Below are positions 59,976 to 64,000 of a DNA stretch of 64,000 nt, piece by piece. The stretch is from NCBI GenBank assembly GCA_030068525.1, contig JASJOS010000017.1, positions 186,001 to 250,000 of the forward strand, read 5' to 3'. Each line of letters starts with the position of its first letter. The stretch's first letter is position 1. The DNA comes from Xanthocytophaga flava (GTDB lineage Bacteria; Bacteroidota; Bacteroidia; Cytophagales; 172606-1). The notes under the pieces were generated by a model that worked only from the letters and a program-made list of their open reading frames with translations, did not search any database and was not told where the DNA came from. The position numbers were made by a program, and so were the translations under genes.

Positions 59976-62078
59976 ATGAGGACTATCCTATCAATTCTAC
60001 TACTTATTTCAGTACTGAGCCACAACGAATCATTCGGACAGAGACACCCTATATATGCTCTTGAGGAAAAACTAATGCAAGGAGACCAGTCTGCCCTCTT
60101 TGACATGGCAAACTATTTTGACAGCAAAAAGGAAGTAACCGAATTCCTAGGGCACCACATTATTAAGACAAATGAATCTGCAGTTGCGAAACGAATTGTT
60201 CAAGAGAACTGCATCTTTACGGATTCTGAAATAACGATCTCAAACAATACGACCCGTAACGAGTTTCTTACATTTCTGAATGCAAATAAGAACAAAATTA
60301 TTTTTTCGAAACTGGCTGACGCCTTTCTCATTACGCCACTGGAAGTACGAACGTCAAAGGCTGAGTTCAGAGAGATAGCTGAAATCAGGAAAACTGAATT
60401 GCGTGCCAAGTATGCTGACTTGCTTACAAAGGAATGGGTCTGGAAAGCAGACATACACACTCTCATCCAAAATAGAAATTCGAAGGCACTAGTAAGTATT
60501 GCTTCTGAACTCTACAAAATTCGCTATCGATTTGATTCCTATCCTTTCAATGAAAGTGAATACATTGAGCTTTTGCAAATCTTACTGGAGAGTGAAATCG
60601 CCGTTGAAAATGAAAAAAAAGAACTCACATGGCATATTGATAAAGCTTTTTATCCAGATGCTTCATTAAACCTATTAATTTATTTTGCAGGTAACTACTC
60701 CCATTTTAAATGGGATGAAAAATCCTCTACGTTTATAAACGACAAAGTTCAGGTAAAAGCTATCGAAAAAGAAGAAGCTTTGTTTCAGTTGCTAAACAGC
60801 CAAAACGATTCAATCGCTCTGGAGGCATTCACGCAATTGACACGCTGCAGACCTGCAAAAGTCTCTCAACTTGCCGATGAATATGAGAGAATAAATTTCG
60901 ATAAAAATGGGGCTATTCCAACTTTCCCCTATAGATTTTTAAAACAGTTAGTGCTTCTTACTGACTACTGCAAAAAAAACACGATTGATTTTGAAGGATC
61001 AGAAAGACTAAAGTCAACAATTGATAGACTTGATTTGGACCTTTCGTTTGCAGAAAGAAGAAAATTAGAAGATAGTCTTATTCATCACTTACCACTTGAA
61101 GAAATAACTGCCTTTGAATATTGGGCGGCAATAAAGGAACAGTCATGGGGTACTACCTACTCTGCTGGCAGAATTCTGGATATTTTCTATTCCAGGCATT
61201 GGAATGAAATACTACACACAGAACGAGATTTAAAACTATTTTTAAAGAAGGCCTATTTATTCGACCAATTAGGAATCATTGGCATTTGTAATAACTATTT
61301 AAAAAAGTTTACCAACATGCAGCAAATCGGCATTGACAGACTGGATCTAGTACAAACCGATGATAATGATATAAAAAATCAAATTGAAAAGGCAAAGTTG
61401 TATTGCAATCAGCCCTTGAAAGTGCCTAATGACACAATGAAAATAAATGCTGCCAATCGAGATTACAACATAACAAACGTAGCCGAAAAAATCAGAGCAA
61501 TAAAAGCAATCAGGAAGCAGGAAAAGTTGGAAGATAAATTAGTGAAATTGTTGTCACAAATAAATTACGCACAAATCGGTGAGGCTTTGCTGGAAATAGA
61601 GGATATCCAATTCAAAGAAAATAGCTGGAAAAAGTACACATTTATGGAAAGAGATTGGGGATTTTTTCTGGAAGATAATTTTGATACACTTCCGGCAAGG
61701 ACAGCATTTTTAAAGCTATACAACACGCTTTCTGAATTTGAGTTATATTCTTACTACTTAGAGAAAGCGGGTATTGACTATAAGAACAAGGACAATTCGT
61801 TAAACTATGACAAAATAGTTGACATTTTAAAGTACAATGTTGTTGTTGCTTTTGTGGGTGGTGGCGGTGGCAAAAGAGATAATGAAGTCTATTCACTCAT
61901 AAAAATTCTTGAGTTGACCCATAAAACGACTCTAGGCTATCCCAAAAAACTCTGTAATTCAAATGGAATATATGGTTGCGATTCTCAAGACCGGGCAAAC
62001 GAGTGGATACAATTCCTTGTGACAAGAAACTTATTGAAAGAACAGCACAATGAGCCAGTTTCATTTCATTATGAGTAG
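59976..62078 (+). CDS. Large exported protein of unknown function
   Basis: The 700-residue protein has a signal peptide (MRTILSILLLISVLSHNESF, cleavage near FGQR) and is then almost wholly alpha-helical, with a HEAT/armadillo-like feel (DSIALEAFTQLTRCRPAKVS, FLKKAYLFDQLGIIGICNNY). Near the C-terminus is a glycine-rich turn (VVAFVGGGGGKRDNEVYSLI). No catalytic motif or T9SS tail is seen. I recall no named family. It is in an island of probable immunity genes, but is much larger than typical ones. Confidence 0.55.
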   Translation: MRTILSILLLISVLSHNESFGQRHPIYALEEKLMQGDQSALFDMANYFDSKKEVTEFLGHHIIKTNESAVAKRIVQENCIFTDSEITISNNTTRNEFLTFLNANKNKIIFSKLADAFLITPLEVRTSKAEFREIAEIRKTELRAKYADLLTKEWVWKADIHTLIQNRNSKALVSIASELYKIRYRFDSYPFNESEYIELLQILLESEIAVENEKKELTWHIDKAFYPDASLNLLIYFAGNYSHFKWDEKSSTFINDKVQVKAIEKEEALFQLLNSQNDSIALEAFTQLTRCRPAKVSQLADEYERINFDKNGAIPTFPYRFLKQLVLLTDYCKKNTIDFEGSERLKSTIDRLDLDLSFAERRKLEDSLIHHLPLEEITAFEYWAAIKEQSWGTTYSAGRILDIFYSRHWNEILHTERDLKLFLKKAYLFDQLGIIGICNNYLKKFTNMQQIGIDRLDLVQTDDNDIKNQIEKAKLYCNQPLKVPNDTMKINAANRDYNITNVAEKIRAIKAIRKQEKLEDKLVKLLSQINYAQIGEALLEIEDIQFKENSWKKYTFMERDWGFFLEDNFDTLPARTAFLKLYNTLSEFELYSYYLEKAGIDYKNKDNSLNYDKIVDILKYNVVVAFVGGGGGKRDNEVYSLIKILELTHKTTLGYPKKLCNSNGIYGCDSQDRANEWIQFLVTRNLLKEQHNEPVSFHYE

Positions 62079-62085
62079 CAAAGCT

Positions 62086-62206
62086 GCAAAAGAAATATAC
62101 CGATGCCTGCCCTTATTTGAACAAGTCAAAAGCGATGAGAGGCGTGAATCTGACCACCGACTTGTTGAAAAAATATTGTAAATGATAGATGGTTGTAGAG
62201 GTAACT
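62086..62206 (+). repeat. About 120-bp direct repeat, copy 2 (orphan TPR gene end)
   Basis: It copies the 3' end of the TPR gene (58140-58260) without the rest of that gene, starting 7 bp after the stop of the large exported protein. It shows that the 3.9-kb block 58261-62085 was inserted beside, or duplicated with, this sequence. Confidence 0.85.
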
Positions 62207-62297
62207 AAATTGACGGAATGCCCAAAAGTATAGGACTTTCAGAAAGAGATAGCCGGTTTGACCAATGCTGAAACACTAAGCCTATGTGCTTTTTCAG

Positions 62298-62573
62298 CGG
62301 TTGCTGTGAGCTACACAAGAGATCTGATTGTTCAGGAGAATCATGAAGTTTATCCCGCTTTTTCAGCAGGAATCCGTGGGGATTAAAACTAAGGATGATC
62401 CCAATGTTCCAATACAATGCAATGGCAAAGAAAAGCAGGAAGAGTTTGGACTGAACTGGAGCGATTATGGGGCTAGGATGTATGATGCGCAATTAGGTAG
62501 ATTTCATGTAATTGATCCTCTAGTCGAAAAGTATGACATTCTTACCCCATATAATTATACAATTATACAATGA
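62298..62573 (+). pseudogene. Rhs-core remnant without toxin tip
   Basis: The DNA matches 46510-46735. It reads [20 protein letters not shown] with a stop in one frame, and [47 protein letters not shown] then a stop in another. The usual NNP segment and any toxin domain are missing, and the Tyr before NGKEKQ is Cys. It is the trace of an Rhs gene end from which the tip was lost. Confidence 0.8.
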
Positions 62574-62703
62574 ATAATCTCCCTGATTGAAACTATTTTT
62601 AAATTCCAAATTACTTGACCTTATATCTCGCAAATCAACTATAACTCACAAAAGAGCCAGATAGCACACGTTTCCGGCTCTTTTGTAATACCTTTTTTAA
62701 TCC

Positions 62704-64000
62704 TCATTCGGTGCGCAGGCTTTTGACTGGATCGGCCAGAGCAGCCTTCAGAGCATGGTAGCTGACTGTTAGCAAAGTAATTAGGAGCGCACCAAGCCCA
62801 GACACCGCAAATACCCACCCTGATAAGCTGGTCCGGTAGGTATATTTTTCCAGCCATTGATCCATCACATACCAGGCAAAGGGAGCGGCCAACAGGCAAG
62901 CGAGAATGACCAGTCCCACAAAGTCCTTGCACAGAAGCGACCACAGGTTCCACACATCTGCCCCGAGCACCTTGCGGATGCCGATTTCCTTACGGCGCTG
63001 CTCAGCCGTAAAACTGACCAGGCCGAACAAGCCCAGGCAGGAGAGGAAAACAGCCAGCACGGCAAAGCCCAGCGACAACTGGCCAATGCGTTGCTCAGCG
63101 CTGAACTTACGAGCATACTCGGCATCGACAAACCTGTAGTCGAATACAGCCGAGGGAGCAATTGCCTTAATCACTGATTCAATTTTGGGCAGGGCGGAGC
63201 TGGCGCTGACAGTAGGCTTGATCTTGATAGTCATGTAATCGGACCGCTGGCCGTTTGCATCCATAAAGTAAAAGGTGCCCTGGGTCGGCTCGTAGGGCGA
63301 GCTCATGAGCAGGTCACTGACAATGCCCACCACATGCCACGAGCGGCTGTTGTCTTCGTATTTGATTGTCTGGCCGAGCAAACCCTGAAGGGAGGACTCA
63401 GGCAACGAACTATGCCGGTTGCCATTCTGTGTACCATGCGACAGGATGCGCCGGGCGGCCGTTTCGTTCAGGATGATACCCGACGAATCGGTCGAGTAAG
63501 CAGTGGAAAACTCCCGGCCTGCCAGTAGCCGCCAACCGGACATCCGGCCAAAATCGGGTGTTATGTCCACGGTGACAAAACCCGCTTCAGCCTCGGGGTC
63601 CTTGCCTTGCCAGGTGAAGCCGCCAGAGATGTTTCTGATCTCGGTCAATGGACTGTCGGAAAGGGCCATCTGTGAGACCACACCGGTACGGAGCAACTCC
63701 CGTTTGAGAACCGGGTATTTACTCTTGTAAGCCGGATCATTCAACGGCACGGTCAACAGTCCCTGGCGGTCGTAGCCGACTGGCCGACTCCGGGCGTGCT
63801 CGATCTGCCGGTAGACCACCAGGGTCCCGGCAATCAACGTGACCGAAACGGTGAACTGCACGACAACCAGGGTTTTGCGAGGCACCGCTGCCCAGCGGCC
63901 TGTCCGCAAGGTTCCTTTCAAGACCCTGATAGGTTGGAAAGAAGAAAGATAGAGGGCTGGGTAGCTTCCTGCAATCAACCCAGTAAGGAGGATGAAAGCC
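62704..64000 (-). CDS. ABC transporter permease (FtsX/MacB type), N-terminal part cut by window edge
   Basis: The C-terminal 430 residues of a MacB/FtsX-type permease are visible; the frame runs off the window (AFILLTGLIAGSYPALYLSS), so the TTG at 63978 is not the start. It has a membrane segment (TLVVVQFTVSVTLIAGTLVV), a periplasmic MacB_PCD domain (GRMSGWRLLAGREFSTAYST), and the FtsX domain with LGLFGLVSFTAEQRRKEIGI, RKVLGADVWNL and two last helices, ending DPVKSLRTE. Full-length Bacteroidota homologues have about 800 residues. GC content is clearly higher (about 53-58% in sampled lines) than in the flanking island (about 38-42%), suggesting separate origin. Confidence 0.9.
   Translation of the reverse strand, partial: AFILLTGLIAGSYPALYLSSFQPIRVLKGTLRTGRWAAVPRKTLVVVQFTVSVTLIAGTLVVYRQIEHARSRPVGYDRQGLLTVPLNDPAYKSKYPVLKRELLRTGVVSQMALSDSPLTEIRNISGGFTWQGKDPEAEAGFVTVDITPDFGRMSGWRLLAGREFSTAYSTDSSGIILNETAARRILSHGTQNGNRHSSLPESSLQGLLGQTIKYEDNSRSWHVVGIVSDLLMSSPYEPTQGTFYFMDANGQRSDYMTIKIKPTVSASSALPKIESVIKAIAPSAVFDYRFVDAEYARKFSAEQRIGQLSLGFAVLAVFLSCLGLFGLVSFTAEQRRKEIGIRKVLGADVWNLWSLLCKDFVGLVILACLLAAPFAWYVMDQWLEKYTYRTSLSGWVFAVSGLGALLITLLTVSYHALKAALADPVKSLRTE

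Overview
The window reads as chromosomal DNA of a member of the Bacteroidota, most likely a cytophagal gliding or soil type. The grounds are type IX secretion C-terminal sorting domains on two exported proteins, two promoters with the Bacteroidota -33 TTTG / -7 TAnnTTTG pattern (upstream of rpsA and of tRNA-Cys), almost no Shine-Dalgarno signals, and Rhs-core sequence of the Bacteroidota type. No species is assigned.

Layout. (1) 1-14898 is an exopolysaccharide cluster on the + strand: initiating sugar-phosphate transferase (cut by the window edge), epimerase, Wza-like exporter, Wzc-like chain-length regulator/kinase, four glycosyltransferases, a pyruvyltransferase-like enzyme, a flippase and a Wzy-like polymerase. 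All parts of a Wzx/Wzy pathway are present. (2) 15544-20037 holds two large right-handed beta-helix (pectate-lyase-3 type) exported proteins in convergent orientation, possibly acting on the same polysaccharide. (3) 20542-42868 is ordinary housekeeping and regulatory DNA: Crp/Fnr, AraC, HxlR and ECF sigma regulators, a malectin/T9SS protein, a chemoreceptor, a CPBP protease, an HNH endonuclease, a GH43 enzyme, a metallo-beta-lactamase-fold hydrolase and an alpha/beta hydrolase. (4) 42869-44449 has no gene but is dense in repeats; it ends in a striking 28-bp-period array of 18-bp palindromes just upstream of rpsA. (5) 46380-49655 is a tRNA-Cys gene whose 3' end and terminator are duplicated 1.7 kb downstream, bracketing an orphan Rhs toxin tip (HExxH metallopeptidase) plus a lipoprotein that is a candidate immunity protein; a second cassette follows. 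(6) 49849-54738 is a minus-strand operon of oxidoreductases and small enzymes that is decaying (three pseudogene fragments). (7) 55360-62573 is a row of mostly unrecognised small, exported or SUKH-like genes that looks like an immunity-gene island, closed by a second Rhs-core remnant and a 120-bp duplication. (8) 62704-64000 is a GC-richer FtsX/MacB-type permease cut by the window edge.

Two families of dispersed non-coding elements recur between genes, mainly around the polysaccharide cluster. Module 1 is about 110 bp with 26-bp inverted repeats (four copies plus a solitary arm). Module 2 is about 200-270 bp with several hairpins; one copy has a different but still fully complementary outer stem, which argues for a conserved fold (four copies). 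All assignments come from reading the sequence; no database search was possible.
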